Below, one piece after another: positions 1 through 15,000 of a DNA stretch of 64,000 nt. Both the position numbers and the translations under genes were made by a program. The notes beneath the pieces were generated by a model. The model was given only the letters and a program-made list of their open reading frames with translations, ran no database searches and was not told the DNA's origin. This DNA comes from Mesorhabditis belari (Eukaryota; Nematoda; Chromadorea; Rhabditida; Rhabditidae), in the NCBI GenBank assembly GCA_958450365.1, contig CAUEEP010000731.1, positions 1,842,501-1,906,500 on the forward strand, in the 5' to 3' direction. Position 1 is the stretch's first letter; every line of letters starts with the position of its first letter.

Positions 1-6
1 ACGAAC

Positions 7-3000
7 CTCGAGTCTTTTTCCGGGAATCGTTGACGGGACTTTTTGAGTGGTTCTCTGTGTCGTTTTCTCTTCAGATTCGTCTTCATCTTCGTATTCCATA
101 GACTCGTCTAAATGTTTGGGATCGATTAGAGCATTAAATGATAATCCATGGTGTTTGTCATTTGTTAAAAATGCCGCTTAAATACGAAACAGTGGCACTC
201 ATCTTATTCAAATTGGAACTTGGCTTTGTTACTACTCACGGAACTAGCTTAAGTATTGCCGCTAAGTAAAGCTTGATCTTTGAAATCAACCACTTATCTC
301 TATTCGGTTTAATTTTGCATGCTATTTGCACAAAATTTCTCTTTTTATGTTTAAAAAATTTCAAAGCTTTAAAGCAAAAAGAGTTTAAATCTGGGTATCA
401 ACAATATAAATGTTGCTAGATTGTAACCAGTGAGTTATATTTAATAAACTGATCAAGAGAGTTTCAGAAAACTAAAGAGTTGGCGATGAGTGTTGAATGA
501 AGGGTTGAAACACAAAAATTTCAAATACAATGTTCTTTGTGCTCTTAAATCTAGGGACTAAGGCACTCGATTCTTCCATTTTCCCCTCGTGACACTTTTT
601 TAATTATTCTATTTTCCCCTCGTGACACTAAATCGTTGCTCTTAGGAGAAAATGGAGGTATTGTGGCGCCAGAAACGGAGTGTTTACAAGATGTGAGGCA
701 ATGTGGGCAAACAAGTATGGAGCGAGCACTAGCGAGTTAAAAGAATTGTATAAAGTCTAAATTTTGAAACATCAATTTTCAAATCTCAACTTCGAACTTG
801 AGCCGAGCACAACCATATCTAACAACTCAAAATTTGATTATTTTAAATACATTTAGCTTTTCAGCTTTTAAAAATACTGTTGATTTTTAATTTAAATGAT
901 TTTTAACAGCTTTACCATTGCTTTCCGTGGTCGTTTTCGGCTTTTGCGTTGTTGGCGAGGGTTTCGTTTGGACTGGCACCGCCAAAGTAGACAAAGTCGT
1001 GTGCCGATTGCACATCGAGAGACAGATCTCCAAATTTTGATTTATTTCTTTTTATTTTATATTATATTAATGATTGTTACAAAGTGATCCTTTATCTGTC
1101 AAAAACTACCCAAAAACACTTACAATTAAGACTTATTTCCCTAAGTTCTCTCCAGCTTCAAAAGTTAAGTTTCAAAATTTATCGAATTCAGTTTAATATC
1201 CAAAAGTTTAATATTTTAAGTTTAATATCCAAAACTTAAAACTTGATTTCTCAATTTGCTCAATGATCAATCTAACAATCAGATTTATTTTTAAATCAGA
1301 TTTATTTTAAATTTCCAACTAAATGCAATTCTGACCTTGGTCTGGCTGCTCGTCGGGGTGTCTTGGTGTTTCAAAATCTCTCCATTTCCGTCCAAATCGC
1401 CGCCAGTTGGCGTGAAAAGGAAAAATTGACATTCATCCAAGGAGACATCGTTCTGAAATGGTAAATGTTTTTTTTGAAATATGTTTCCGATTACCATATC
1501 CTTTGTGGCCAAACGTCTGCTGAAATTCGCCGAGACCCGGCCGGATTTGTAGGCGGTTTCTGGAAAAAAATTGATTAACTTTGAAAATTTTCGTGTTTCA
1601 CGTTTTCAAAACCGGGTGGAATACCCGGTTTCGACTGCTTTTAATCGTGATCCTTTTGAAATAAAGCAATAAGATTTTTCTTCATCAAAAATCTGACTTT
1701 TCTTGTTCAAAGTCGGCTAAAAACCAAAGCTTAACAAGCCTTTAATCTTGGTTTTGAAAAAATTCTGGTGTCTCAAATTTAACCAGGAACAAAGCCACTC
1801 CGATTTCTTAATAATCGAACACAATACGTAAATTTCAAATACTTTTGCTTGAACAACAGCATAGAACAGAAAACATAGAGCGTTAAAGGTTTTCAAATGG
1901 GATTCCCTTTGAAAAATCAAATTTTTTTGAAGGATTTTAGATCTCAGTTTCAACTTGAACAAGTATCAATTGATACTAGGCTATTTAATAAATGATTTAG
2001 CACAATTATCAAATTTATCTATCAAACCTGTTTATCAAACCTATCTATCAAACCTATCTATCAAATTGACTCACCAATATCATAAACATCTTGTTGCTCG
2101 TCGATCGCCGGTCGGCCGTAGTTGGGCATGAATTGATCGACAACGGAGATCTCGCCTCTTTCCACCGAAACGACCACCACATCGGAGTTGGCCTGGAGAG
2201 AAAATGTTTCATTTTAAGCTCTATTTAAAAGTCTATTTAAAAATGCAAGTTTAACGGAACCAATGAGATGAATGAATCAGTAACAAGGCTTTGTTGAATG
2301 CTTTTTATTCCGGGATACTGTAGTGAGAGAATTTTAGCTGTATCCTTTACAATTAGCTTTCAAAACAATACTACCTACGCACTACATATCCACATTTTCC
2401 AATCTACTTAGGTATTTTGAAACTTGAAACATTTACCTGGTGCCATTCTTGGTTGCTCATTGTATTCTTGCTATAGCTACCGTACTCGTTGTTAGCTACC
2501 ATAACCCGATTTTTCTACCAAAACTCCGTTTCACTTACCGTAAATCGGCCTAGTGACCGTAACCTGCTCACCAAACTTGGTACGGTTTAAATACCGGCAC
2601 AGTGACCAGATTCATTGACAACCTAATAATCTTCTGAAACTCAAAACCAACCATTCCACCATCCCTCGAGAAACCGACAGCCGTCCACTTTCTGTCCTCC
2701 ACTTTTGCCTCCAAATGGAAAGTGATCTCAACTCCATCGGAACTCCATTCAACAACGTATGGACAATCCAATTTTTCACATCCACGTGGGTAAGAGAAGC
2801 GCCCGGAACACGAGGGGAAACCGTCTGGCTGAAAGGTTTTCGGTTTTAGTGCTATGCCATTAAACTCATTCCTGTAGTCAAAAAGAGAGTTAACTTGAAA
2901 CTTGTGTTTGTTTAAATCTTTGCACTGTACTCATTGCGACACCATTAAGAAAGCGGAACCCATTTTGGTGAGATTTTGAAACATGCAATGCTCTTCATAA

Positions 3001-6000
3001 ACTGGACTCAAATATAGATGTTTCAAATTAGAGTATGAAGTGGTTTAACACAGTTTCGGTCTATAGTTTTTACCGTTTAGTATCCCTAAAAGGCTTGTAC
3101 TTTGTGTTCTATCAAACACCCTTTCTGGTGCACTGAGTTCTTCCATTTTCCCCCTACAACAACGATTTGGTGTCACGAGGGAAAATAGAAGAGTTGAGTG
3201 CGCCAGAAAGGGGGTGTTTACGGGATTTGAGGGAGTACAAAGTACGCACGATAGTTTCCTTGCTTAGCACTACTAAAACAGAGCAGTTTATTTACTAAAT
3301 GAGCATATAGTAATGATCCTTAAACCGCTTTACCTACTAAAAACTTGAAACATTCATTTAATCAATGCAAAAAGCATTTAAATGAAATGTAAGCTTACCT
3401 CATTCGTCGGAGCATCCGGAATGTTGGGAAGTGGGCGTATGGAGGTGCTGGTTTCTGCTTGGGTTACTGTGGTTTTCGACACAGAGCTCTAAATAGGAAA
3501 CATGTTTTTAAAGTGCTAAGTTTTAGCCATAATTTATAAGGTCAAGCATCTAGTTTCCAAATTGCTCATCTAAATTTTCTGATCTTTTCCAAACCTTTGA
3601 GTCCTCAAAGAAATCGATGGTCAACACTCCTCGTCGATTCTTCCCGTGATACTTGAAAAGATCCGTGCCGAAGAAGGCTGGATCGGCCTTGATCGGCTCT
3701 CCGCCGGTGGTGTGCTGGTATCTGAAAATTTGGGGGTTCAAAAATTAAATGTTTCAAAATTTTGGCTTTTTGTCGAAGTCCTTGCGGGTCAATGCCTGGT
3801 CGAGGTTATGATTTTCACAAGTTTACAAAAAAAAGCTCCAAGAAAAGTATTCGTTTCAACTTTGGCACATAATGGAGAAAGTAAAGCATTTTAATCGATG
3901 TATTTGGACAAGAAACGAGCTAGTTTTGGGGTGACTTGTGACTTGGTATTTAGAGGTTTGCTATTTATAGGGTTACGATCGCTTTTTAACTCGCAGGAAT
4001 CTTTAAAGCATACCTCTCTGAGTCGGCTCCTTTCGCCCAGATGACGGTCATTGGGCCGGGCAAAATTGGGTGATCGGCTGGATCGTTGGCTGAAAAAATA
4101 ATAATAAAAAATCACAGTTCTTTGTACAATTTATCTAAAAAAATGACTGTTTTAAGCTAAACGACAACAAAGTGAGCTCTTTCTTTATAGTGTGTGTGAT
4201 TGCACTTTGTGCTTTCAAATCCCGTAAACATTTGATTTGAGAGAGCACAATGTACACAAAAACTCTGTACACTTACAGTTGAGCTTTTTCCTGAAAACAA
4301 TCGTTGTCACTCCGTCCTCACTATAAGCAGCAGCTCCACTCAAATCATCCTCTCCAGCGAAGAAAGAATCCATTCGAGGAGACGCCTGAAAGGTTCAATT
4401 TTTAATCCAAGATTTCTCTTGTTTTTACTCTATTTAGATAATGCCAAACTATTGCAATCTTACTGGTTTATTTTTAAGTTCTTAAAGTTCTTGTTTTCCA
4501 TACCTTGCTCGGCGAGTACATATCCCTGACTCTTCCCCGTCCATCGAACACAGATCCAACGACCATGTCCGTGCACGCCATTGCGCTTACTGCAAAGTTG
4601 TTGAAGTTAAGAATACAATAATAAGATAAAATACATGTTATGAAACTTCGAAGTTTAAATAACTTTGCGCCTTATGAAGAAAAGCTTGTTTCGAATTTTG
4701 ACCAGTCAAAGAGTTTCAATTTTCAGGTAGTTTGTTGAAAAAGGATTTCTCAATCCCTTATTTGTTACGGAGAAATTGTTATCCATTTCTATATTTCATT
4801 TTATTCCACAAACCAGTGCTTTGCTGTTGCTGTTGCTGTTGTTGTTGCAGTGCTTGTCTTCTCACTCTCACTTGATGCGGTTCACTCGATTTCAGCGGTT
4901 TCCCGTCTCGGCATAGACAGATTTTCGTCTTTGAAACCTGAAATTTTGAAATAGCAAATGTTGCATTCAACTGTTCCAATAGTGATTCAATCTTTTCATG
5001 TAGAGTTGATTAAATTGATTAATTTGATTTGATACTTTTCAAAGCCTTAGATGATTGCCTAATGATCACTAATTGCATCAATTCAGTTAAGCTTTTCAAC
5101 TAATCACTATTGGTCTCGATTAAATTCCCACAAGTATCTTTAGAGAACGAATACTTTGAAAGAATAAAGATCTAAGTGACCTGAATTGGGTATTATTGTA
5201 CCCGATGCCGATCCCGGGTACTGTCTGTTGTTATGCTGACAAATGCTCTAGCGTTATACTCTAGCGTTATGCTCTAGCGTAAGCATAAAGTATTTTAAAT
5301 CCAGAACCTCATTGTTCATTAGTGTTGATTGGATTGAGTTGATACTTTCAGAAAGTGATACTTTGAAACAAAGAAAATCTCTTTTTCAAACAGCTTTTTG
5401 ATCTTGGATGATTGAAGGGTGCACTAACTGCACTAAATTATAGTTTTCTTCATTCAATTGTAGATCAATACTTTCATTTGAAGTGAAACAATTTGAAACA
5501 AGACAATTCTCACCTTTGGCGTCTCTTGATCGTGGAAACCGATCGGGGTTCGGGGATTGGAGAAGTCCTGGGATTTTCGGGCAAGTACTCGTCCTGAAAG
5601 ATGGCATTTTCAATAACAGATCTACGATGCTTACTTAGATTCTTAAAAAATTTAAAAAAGTCTTTACCTCCTCCAACGGGGAACAAGAAGTAGTAGCACT
5701 GATCGAGTGGCAAATCGGTGATCGTATCTTTTGGAACGACTTTCCGCCGGAAGGAGATCGTTTGCATCTCTTCGAAGAGTTTTCCCTCGACCTGGAAATT
5801 GTTTTTTGGGATATTAAAATGGAAATAAAATAGTGAAAAGTCAAATTTCTTTTCTTTTCTTTGACTCAAGAAAGCTTTTGGTTTCAAAATTTTTAAGGTA
5901 AACCGACGCGGCAAGCAAACAATTAAGGTGATAACTGAAGTCAATAGTTTTAAAAAAGCCTCAAAATTTTGTTTAAAAACTCGACTAAACCCTTTTATTA

Positions 6001-9000
6001 TTTATTATTTTCAAAGAAGCACCAAATTTGTCCGGGAAAACTGTTAGAACTTCTTACTTGAAAGTAAATGTTTCAAAGTTGATTTGATTAAATTGAAAAG
6101 TCGAATGCTAATAAAGCCGTTCGCTAAACGTTTCTCTTTCCCGGTTCACCCTAGATTTGGGCTCGCAAAAATCGTAAACAATAGGTCCCCAATAATCTGT
6201 CCCTACTCACCTCATAGATATCACTTCGATCAGCCGGGTCGATTGCTGGGAGTTGTCTCCCGTAGGCGTACCGGTCCGTCACATAGGCTTTTCCCTCGTA
6301 AACCTGCAATGATAGTTAGCATTTAAAAACCTGCACTTGTTTTCTTGTAATAGAATAAGTATAGCTCACCCATCCCGTGTAAATGTCGGCGTTGGCCATT
6401 TTCCCGTCCCGTGAGAAGCCGATGCCTGTCCAGCGACCCAAATCCTTTGAGGAGATCTGAAAGTGGTTTTGTTTCGAAAATCTGGTTGGGAAAAACTTGT
6501 AAGAAGAGTTTTGCTAAAAAATTTCGTTTGATTGCCGTATAAGTAGAAGTTTCAGCTTTCAACAAAACTGAAAGCTTTGTTTCAAGCCTCAAAGAAATAG
6601 TTCATTTGCAATCGTTTCCAAAGGGTTCACCGAAGCTACAATGAGCTCCTAGTTTGAAATTCTAAGCTTTATTTAGATTTATTATTGTGCCACATGTTCA
6701 CAAACCTCAAATTTCACATCTTGTCTCTGAGCATCGTAATTCCAGCGGGCAATGTAGTCGCACGCCGATTCGACGCATGATGGCGGGTAACGGTACTCGG
6801 TCTCGCAGGTGTCCGTGACTAAATGAAGAGTTTGATTTGAAAACTGTCATAACTATAAGTAAGCTTCTCTAAAACCCTGTTTTCTAAACGGTGTCCTGTT
6901 GTATTTGATCGGTAAACAAATCTTTACTGGTTGAGTAATTACTTGACAAAGTTGACTAGAAATTTGGTGCATTGATGTCGTTAAAATTGAAACTAAACAT
7001 GAGGAATTTGTAGCAAAAAGAAAGAGCCGAAATTAAGGCAAAAATCGATCCCAGAACACTGTTCTTTTACTGTATTTGCCAGGCAAACCTTTAGCCGGTT
7101 TCTCTTCCTCTTCACTGATGCAACTGCTCACACAGATCTTGTCGCCCGAAACGAACGGAGTGGCCGTGTGAATGGTGATGTTTCCGTTCTAGAAATGAAT
7201 TTTGAAAAATAAATTAAGAGAAAAGCATTTGGGCGATTGAAAAAGGTCAACAAATTCAACTCAAGACGAAATTATGTTTCTTTAGTCAAAATTGGATTTT
7301 TTTTTTGATTTTTAATGAATGAATTTTAAAGTTTAAATGGAATTTAACTAAATTATTTAAGTGAACGTCAAAATTCAATAAATGTTTCAATAAAAAAACT
7401 TAGCTACAGTAGTCTCACCTCATCCAATTTCCCGCCTTCCACTGGGAACAAAAAGTTATGGCATTGAGTGTCGGAGAAGATGTGATCGCCTTTTGTGTCG
7501 CCGGTGTTGCGCTTGCGGGTGAATTGCGCACGCAGCACACCGTTTGCATGTGTGCCGATCACCGTTTCAGAGTAAGCGTCCTGGAAAGACGAAGAGATTT
7601 ACCCAAAAATTCTTGTTTCAAATCTATCATTCCAAAAAGAAGTTTTCTGGGTTCGACATTCAATCGACTATTGAGCTTCTAAGAGTCTATTAGACTCTTA
7701 GAAGCTCAATAGTCGATTGAATGTTGATTTAAAATTTATTCCAAAGTCTCTTTTTAGCTTTACCGAAAAAAAGAAAAAGGTCAAAGCTTCTGAAAAAGTT
7801 TTATTTCAGATTTAACGAGCTTAAAGAGGTGATTTGACCTTCATTTACATTTAATTGGGTTCATTTACACCAATTCTAGGACAATTCTAGATGTGAATCT
7901 TTATTGAGCACTTTTGTTTTGATTTTCCATGTACTTTCTTGACAATTAAGACCAGATCAGCTTGAAATGAGACCAGATCAGACTTTAAATCAGATTGATC
8001 AGTTTAATTTCCAAATTTATAATATTTATAGCTTTATTGTTTCCCGTAAGATAGTCTTTAAAGTTATCATTGATTAAGGAATATCGATTGAATCTATAAC
8101 CACCGTTATATACCAAAAGTTTTTAAAAAACTTATACACGAAATGTTTTTGGAAGTATAAATAATTGACTCAGTAGTTTCTCCCCGAAGAACCTCTATTT
8201 TGAAACTAGCTTTTTGAAACAAGAGCTTGACTAGCTTCACTAGTATAACTCAATCATTTTGCTCATAAAATTTTGAAACCTGTGAAGCGTCGAGGGTTGG
8301 CACGGAGTACGAAGCTGAGTACATGTCCAAAAGTGAGAGTTTCCCGTTGAACGATTTGATGATGATCATGTCGGCGTCGGCCTGGAAAATTTAAACTAGA
8401 AGATGATTTTGAACTTTGTTTTAAAATTCTTCTAGAGCTATGATTCTTCTAGAGCTATATCTTGAATCTGTAGAGCACAATTAATAAGTTCGCACAATTA
8501 ATAAGTTTTCAGTCTGATGATGGTAAATTTTAAGCTTGTGAAGAAACGGCGCTAACACAACCGCCTTCACTTTAATCCACTCAATTTTGAAACCTTTAAA
8601 GTTTGGTTTACTATTATAGTTCAGGAAATCTTTGAAATCCATACACTAATCAAAGTATTAATTCTTTTAATTCAATCAAATGGATAAATTTCTTTGAAAC
8701 TTTCAATTTCGAGTCCTCACCATGCTTCCTTGCGGACTGAAGCCAACTCCAGTCCACCAGTTTTGCGGAGCCTTTGTTTCCAACGAAAATTCGATTTCAT
8801 CCGATTCATCAACATAGTTCCAGGAAAGCTGAAAGATTTCGAATTGAATCTTTTTAATTATTCCGGTGAAAATGTAAGTTTCAATATTCGGGACTCTAAG
8901 AGTGGAGCTATTTATTGAATTGTTCTGGAAATAAATGATCTTACGTCTATTGTCAAAGGTAAATTCAATGTTTGAATTTCAAAATTGATCTTGAGAAATT

Positions 9001-12000
9001 TGGTTGGCAAGCTCAATTTAAAGATGACTTGCAAACCTTGTAATCGCAATCCTTGCATCCATCTGGGTATCTCCAATCTCCATAACATTTCTCATTATCA
9101 GTTGACAAGTCGTCGCTGACAAACTTCTTTGGCTCCTTTTGCTCCGCTTGTTTAGCTGGGATTATCGTGGTAGTCTTGGGGAATCGGGGCGTCGATTCTA
9201 AAAAATCTTTGATTGGTGGGGAATCTTTGAGTTTCAAAATATTGAGTGTCAAGTTGTTCGCCGAAAGGCGTCAAGTTGCTGGTATTCTTCCTCTTCCTTA
9301 ATCTCTTTCCTAAATTTTTCCCTTTTCTACCGTAATGTTGTCTCTATTTTATCCAGGTTGGATAAACAATAGAGACAAGATTACGGTAGAAAAGGGGCAT
9401 GATTTAGAAAACGGATTCTCGAAACTCACTCTGTGTCTGCCTTGGGCAATCTCCCCAGTAAACGCAAACACCGTTGGAGCGGGCATATCCCTGAATGCAG
9501 GCACACTCCGGGTCACCGCACTTGTCGCAAGCCGTTCTAGAATTATTGTTGTAAGTAATTCAAATCAAATTATACAACCAAATAGTTCAAGGAAAAAATA
9601 AAAATATTGAATTTTCAAAATAATCCGGTTGAAGCTCGTCCATGGACCGGTAATAAAAATGGCACATGTTCAGCTTAAAACGCGTTCCGAGCTAGTAATC
9701 ACTTCTATAGTGATGTGGAAAGACAAATGTTTACATGGATTGCATAAATTTTTGGCTTTTAACTTAATTTTACTCTTTACCGAGTGAAAATGGTGACACA
9801 ATTCGCCTCGCAAACTTGTCCGCATTCAGTCATCGTCTCGTTGACTGGACACACCGTTTGTGCTGGTTTCAAGAGCTGCAAAGATTTGATTTTAAATTCA
9901 GAAGAGTAAAATCAGATTTCTTCAAGGTAATTGTATCTCCTTACTGGTGTTGTTTTTCCAAAGCTTTCCGCTTTTGGGGCCTCTGTGGTCGTCGTTTTCA
10001 GAGTCACAGCAGCTGAAGCGGCTTCGGATTTGGCGGTCGGTTGGGCTTCATCGAAAGCGAGATGGTCCTCGAGATCTGAAAAGTTTGAAAATTGGAATAT
10101 TTTTGTATGAGAAAAATCATCATTTTGCCCAATTTGAAGATGAGTTTGAAGCAAGAGTTTTTAAAAGACAAGTTTCAACTTTAACGTCTCAAAAAGAGGA
10201 AACCGATTGCTAATACTTAGTACTTTTTCAAAATAAAACTTTAAAGTCCCGGTCTTTTTTTCTAGCTACAGTATTCCGTAATTAAAATACATATTTTCTG
10301 CTGGAAATTTTTATTGTAGAGTAGTGTATAAAGAAGAGAAAGGTGATCATTTTGTCTCTATGGAAATGAAAATGTCAACTTTGGTGCTTCAAGTGCTGGA
10401 CTTCAAGTGCTAATTCGCCTTTTTTGACTTTTTTCAATACAGTACTCTAGAATAAAAGTATCCAGCCGACAGGACACAATTTAGTAATCGGTTCGATTAC
10501 CCAATTATCAGAGCTGTTAACCCACTTGGACAATCGCCCCAATAGATGCAGCCACCCTTGTAGCGCACGTAGTTGTCCGAACAAGTGCAGGCTGGGGTCT
10601 AAATTTTTGATTTTCTGAGGCAATAAAGTTTTTATTATAATTGGCAAAGAAGTTTTGTTCTACAATCACTGAAAAAGTGAATAAAGTTTGACTCTGCTAA
10701 GCAAGTTTACTTTGAAACCTGGATTTTTAATCAAGCAATAGCTTGCAAAGATTTTATCGGATATCAATCTCTTTTCCCACTACATTATCCAAGAAAAAGT
10801 CTCAGCTGACAAGGCTGAATGTCTTTAGATAAAAAGCTTTCACTTTTAAAGATATTCAGTCTTGTCGTTTGAATACTTATTATCCCAGGGTACTGTAGTG
10901 AGACAAGAGACTAAGATTTCTTCGTTTCTTTAAAGCAAACGCTTGACTAAAGCAGGAAAAGCTGTGTAAAAAGTTGCCTAAAGTTTAGACTAGTAATTTA
11001 TTGGCTTAAGCTTTCAAAATTTCCTATTTTTACCTCACAAGAAGCCGGACAAGGTGACGTGTCGTACATGTTTTCGCAACTCGGCTCACAAGCAGTTCCA
11101 CATTTCGCATAGGTGGCGTTCGCCGAGCATTGGGGTTCTTCCTGAAAATCCGGAAATTTTATATGCGAAATATTTTAAAAACTTTTATCTACGTTATCTA
11201 GCCTTAATACCTGAAGCTTTTTGAAATTTACTCCTGGAAAATGAAAGTTTATGTTTCTGTTTTTGACTATTCAGTGAAAGATTGGTTATCAATAATGTTT
11301 TGCAGTCTGTGAGTCGTTAAAAAGTTGAATTATGTATTTTGTGCCCACAAATAACTTAAACACGCCCTTTCTGGCTCACTGAATTCTTCTATTTCGCCTC
11401 GTGACACCAAATCGTTGCTATGAGAGGAAAATGGGGAATTGAGTGCGCCAGAAAGGGATGTTTACGAGATTTGTGGGCACAAAGTACATCAAATCTATTC
11501 CTCACCTCGGCCGAGCAAAAGTCGAACGGCACGCATTTGTTCTCATCGTTCGATTGTCGGACGAAGCCAGCCTTGCACACGCAACGAGCCTCGCCGCATT
11601 GCCGCGGGCAATTCGGGATCGTTTCGGGAAAGCTATAAATTGGATTTAAATACGATTTTTAGCTTATCAGTGTACTAATTTTGTTTTAACCAATGGGTCT
11701 TAGACATGGGCCCTACGAACTACAAGGTTAGACTAGAAACCCTTGTAGTCGATTCTACGTGTTTCTACAAGGGTTTATAGTTTGACCTTGTAGTTTGTAG
11801 CGTTTATTTCTAATGGGTATTATGGGTTAAAGGTACTGTAAAAATGTAAATGTAAAATTTTTAGCGTTGAAAAGGGGAAACGACCAATTTTCATTTTAAC
11901 TTTCGGACATCCAGTCAAAATTTGTATTTAACAATTTTTGGGGCACTTTTTGGAAATCTAAATCATTTTCGCGTTTTCCTATTGTAAGGTTAGTGTTTTT

Positions 12001-15000
12001 GTGTGCTCTTTGTAAAATTTTCATTTTTTTTTCTTTTGCAACAAAGTATTGATATTTTTAACGTTCCAGGGCCAAATGGTGCAAATGGAAGAGCTGAAAG
12101 ATGGGCCAACGCCATCCGGGAAGCTCATGTTCTTCAACTATGGTGGGTTTTTAGCGTTTTAACTGACTTGAGCGATGAAATCTGGCTAATTCGTGTTATT
12201 CACGTAATCAGTTGCATGATTTTAATGCTGAACGCAAGTTTAACGCGTTTTGATTCGACTGATTAGACGATTTGGCTAACTTAGAAGCGTTTTAGATGTT
12301 AAATTTCATGTTCAAAGCGGAAAAACTAATGCTTGCTGATTTAGACACTTTTTGGCATAGATTTGACAGTAAAACGTATTAAACTTGCGCTTTAACATTA
12401 TGGCATTCATCTAATCTCGCAAATGAGACTGATTGGTCAGATTTTGTAGATCAAATTCATTAAAATATCAAAAATGGCGTTATTTAACGGCTAATTCGTC
12501 AAATAGGTTGATCAGTTTAGTGATTTCAAGGAAAAGCTGGCACTAGAAACAAGTCTATCGTTTTTTTACAGGCTCCTATGTGCCCACTTGGGAAGTGATG
12601 TGGATAACAATCGTCATTTTTGCGATCTTCTTCTTAGTGTGCGCCTTTTGCTGCTTGTTCACGTGGGGATTGTGGGAGGTAAGCGGAAATTTATGTATGT
12701 TAAAGAGTTGCGATAACTTTGTAACAAACGTTAAAAGTTGTTAATAAGTTCTGCGCAATAATATTATCCGTGTTTCACCACAAAATTGACCAATTGCCTT
12801 TCACTTAACACTAAAAACTTATAAATGAGCCAAATTCGAGGCGAATACGTTAACTTTGACTCTTGAAAGCTTTTGACAATCACGTAGAACACACTCCAAC
12901 TTAAGCCTAGCATCTTTTTGTGAAATATTTTGTAATCCTTTTTAAATTTAGTTCTACAAGCGACGCTACAACAAACAAGCCGAGGCGATTCACGCGAAAT
13001 TCAAAGAAGAGGAAGAAGTTCAGCGGAAAGTCAACGAGCGAAAAACAAATATAACGGTAAGCTTGTTGTATCCAAAAGCATCGAAACTAGACTTGGCTAA
13101 CGATACTGACGCCGTTATGAGTTTGTAAGGGTCAGACTTTAAACTCAATCATACTAATATCTGTTTTTAGATGCTGCCTGAGGCGCGGAAGAAACAACAG
13201 CAACAAGACCAAGCCAGTGCTGATGCGGCGGTAAGAACTTTAAGTTCATCATTTAGTAAGTGATAAAATTTAGACACTCTTTGAAGAGAATGATCCATCA
13301 GCGACCGCTCCAAGGAAAACACAGCGGCAACAGACGAAAATGATGACAACTCTACTCACTAATGTACAAAACGAGGAGAAAGAAGTGGTACAAGCTTTGT
13401 GATACGCATATTATTTGACCCGTAGCACAGTATTGATAGATTGATGTAAATTAAGTGCTGTATGGTAAAGTTAATGGTTAATTGATGCGACTACATGTCA
13501 TTTGCTTAGGAATTTCAAGTCGAACCCCTGTTCATCGCTGCGGCTTCACATTGCTTGGCGAAGAACGCACCACAGGCTGCAGTCATGGCTATTCAATCAC
13601 CCAATCCATCTGCGTGCGAGATCGGGCGAGAAGAAAAGGTAGTGTTTGCTGTTTGATACTTATGTTGTTAGGTTCTGGATCAATAATTACAATGCATGTA
13701 CTATTTCCTAAAGTTTAGATCCCAGCCCGCTCGCCGGCGCCAATCAATTTGCGAAAGTCCATCTCGACAAGAAGCCGCTCGCTGACGCCAAAGTACCAAC
13801 GGATTCGCTCAACGACGAGAAATCGAACGCGAAGCAACTCACCGAATCCGAATCGGTCAGTGCTTGGAGAGGTACGATTATTTTAGTATTGAATATGCTT
13901 AAATGGCTATCCCTAGCTAAGTCTATATTTTTCTTTTTAGCTCACTTCGAACGACACACAAGGCAGAGAAGAATATGCGCCAAAGCCTCGCTATGGTTCA
14001 CGCGTCTTCGAGTCGTCTTCGGGTTCACGCGATTGGGTGAGTTTAGCTTGCGATTTTATGTACTAGAGCAAGATTAGCTTTATTAGAAAACATTTGTATT
14101 TTTTAGACATCTTCCTACACAGATTACCTCACTCCGGCCACATCACCGACTGCTTCAGCTACGGCAACACCAACACCGGCAAGAAAACCGACGAAGAGCC
14201 ACTTGAACAAGAGAGATCCCGAGAAGTATAGCCCAGCGAGTACTTCAGACGAGGTAAAAGCTTTTGGAGAATGTTTTATCAAATGCGAATTTAGTAGACG
14301 ATTGGAGTTGAATGGATTTTTAAAACATTAACAAATTCTGGACCATTTGATGCTTTTTTTAGGAATTCAGTGCGTCAACGTCCAATGCAAGTCGACTGCC
14401 ATTTCATCGCAGAACCGCGTCATCGGACACGACAAGTTCCTCGGCTGCATCGTCTGCGACGTGGACTTCTGCAAGATCAACAACAACGCCCACTTGGACT
14501 CCACAAAAGGTTGCCACTCAAAAGCCGACTTTTGAGAAGAATGATGATGAGACGAGCTCGATTGAAACTATGAGAAAAACTGAAGGTTCGTAATTTGAGC
14601 CGGTATTCTAGAGTACTAGATGTTCTAGATTAGTGTTAGAGTGTAGTGCAAGGTTGCTAATGTTCTTGTAGCTCTGTGTTGGATCCATCTTTAAATATTT
14701 CTTGTTCAGATAGCGAAAACATCTACGCCGGTGAGGCTCCGTTTTGGACGAACAAAGTTCTTGACAGATCGCCGACGGCAAGTTCGGTGAGTTTTTGGGG
14801 GAAATTCCAGGAAATTAAAGGACTAACAGCTATCTTAGAGCATAAGCTATGTCTAAGAGTAAAATTTCATGTTTTTAAGGAATTAAGTATCTATTTTAGG
14901 CTCCAAATCAGCCCCTTCAACTCCCGAGTCAATTTGAGGATGATGTTTCGATACCCGGAAGGAGTCGACGAGTAGAGGTTTGGATGTTTTGTTGCGCAAA

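Noticed and set aside
13385..13402. End of the nested gene at the first in-frame stop
   Set aside because: Eleven of the model's coding blocks, ten downstream, continue in phase from a donor at 13385, so the stop is intronic in the main isoform.
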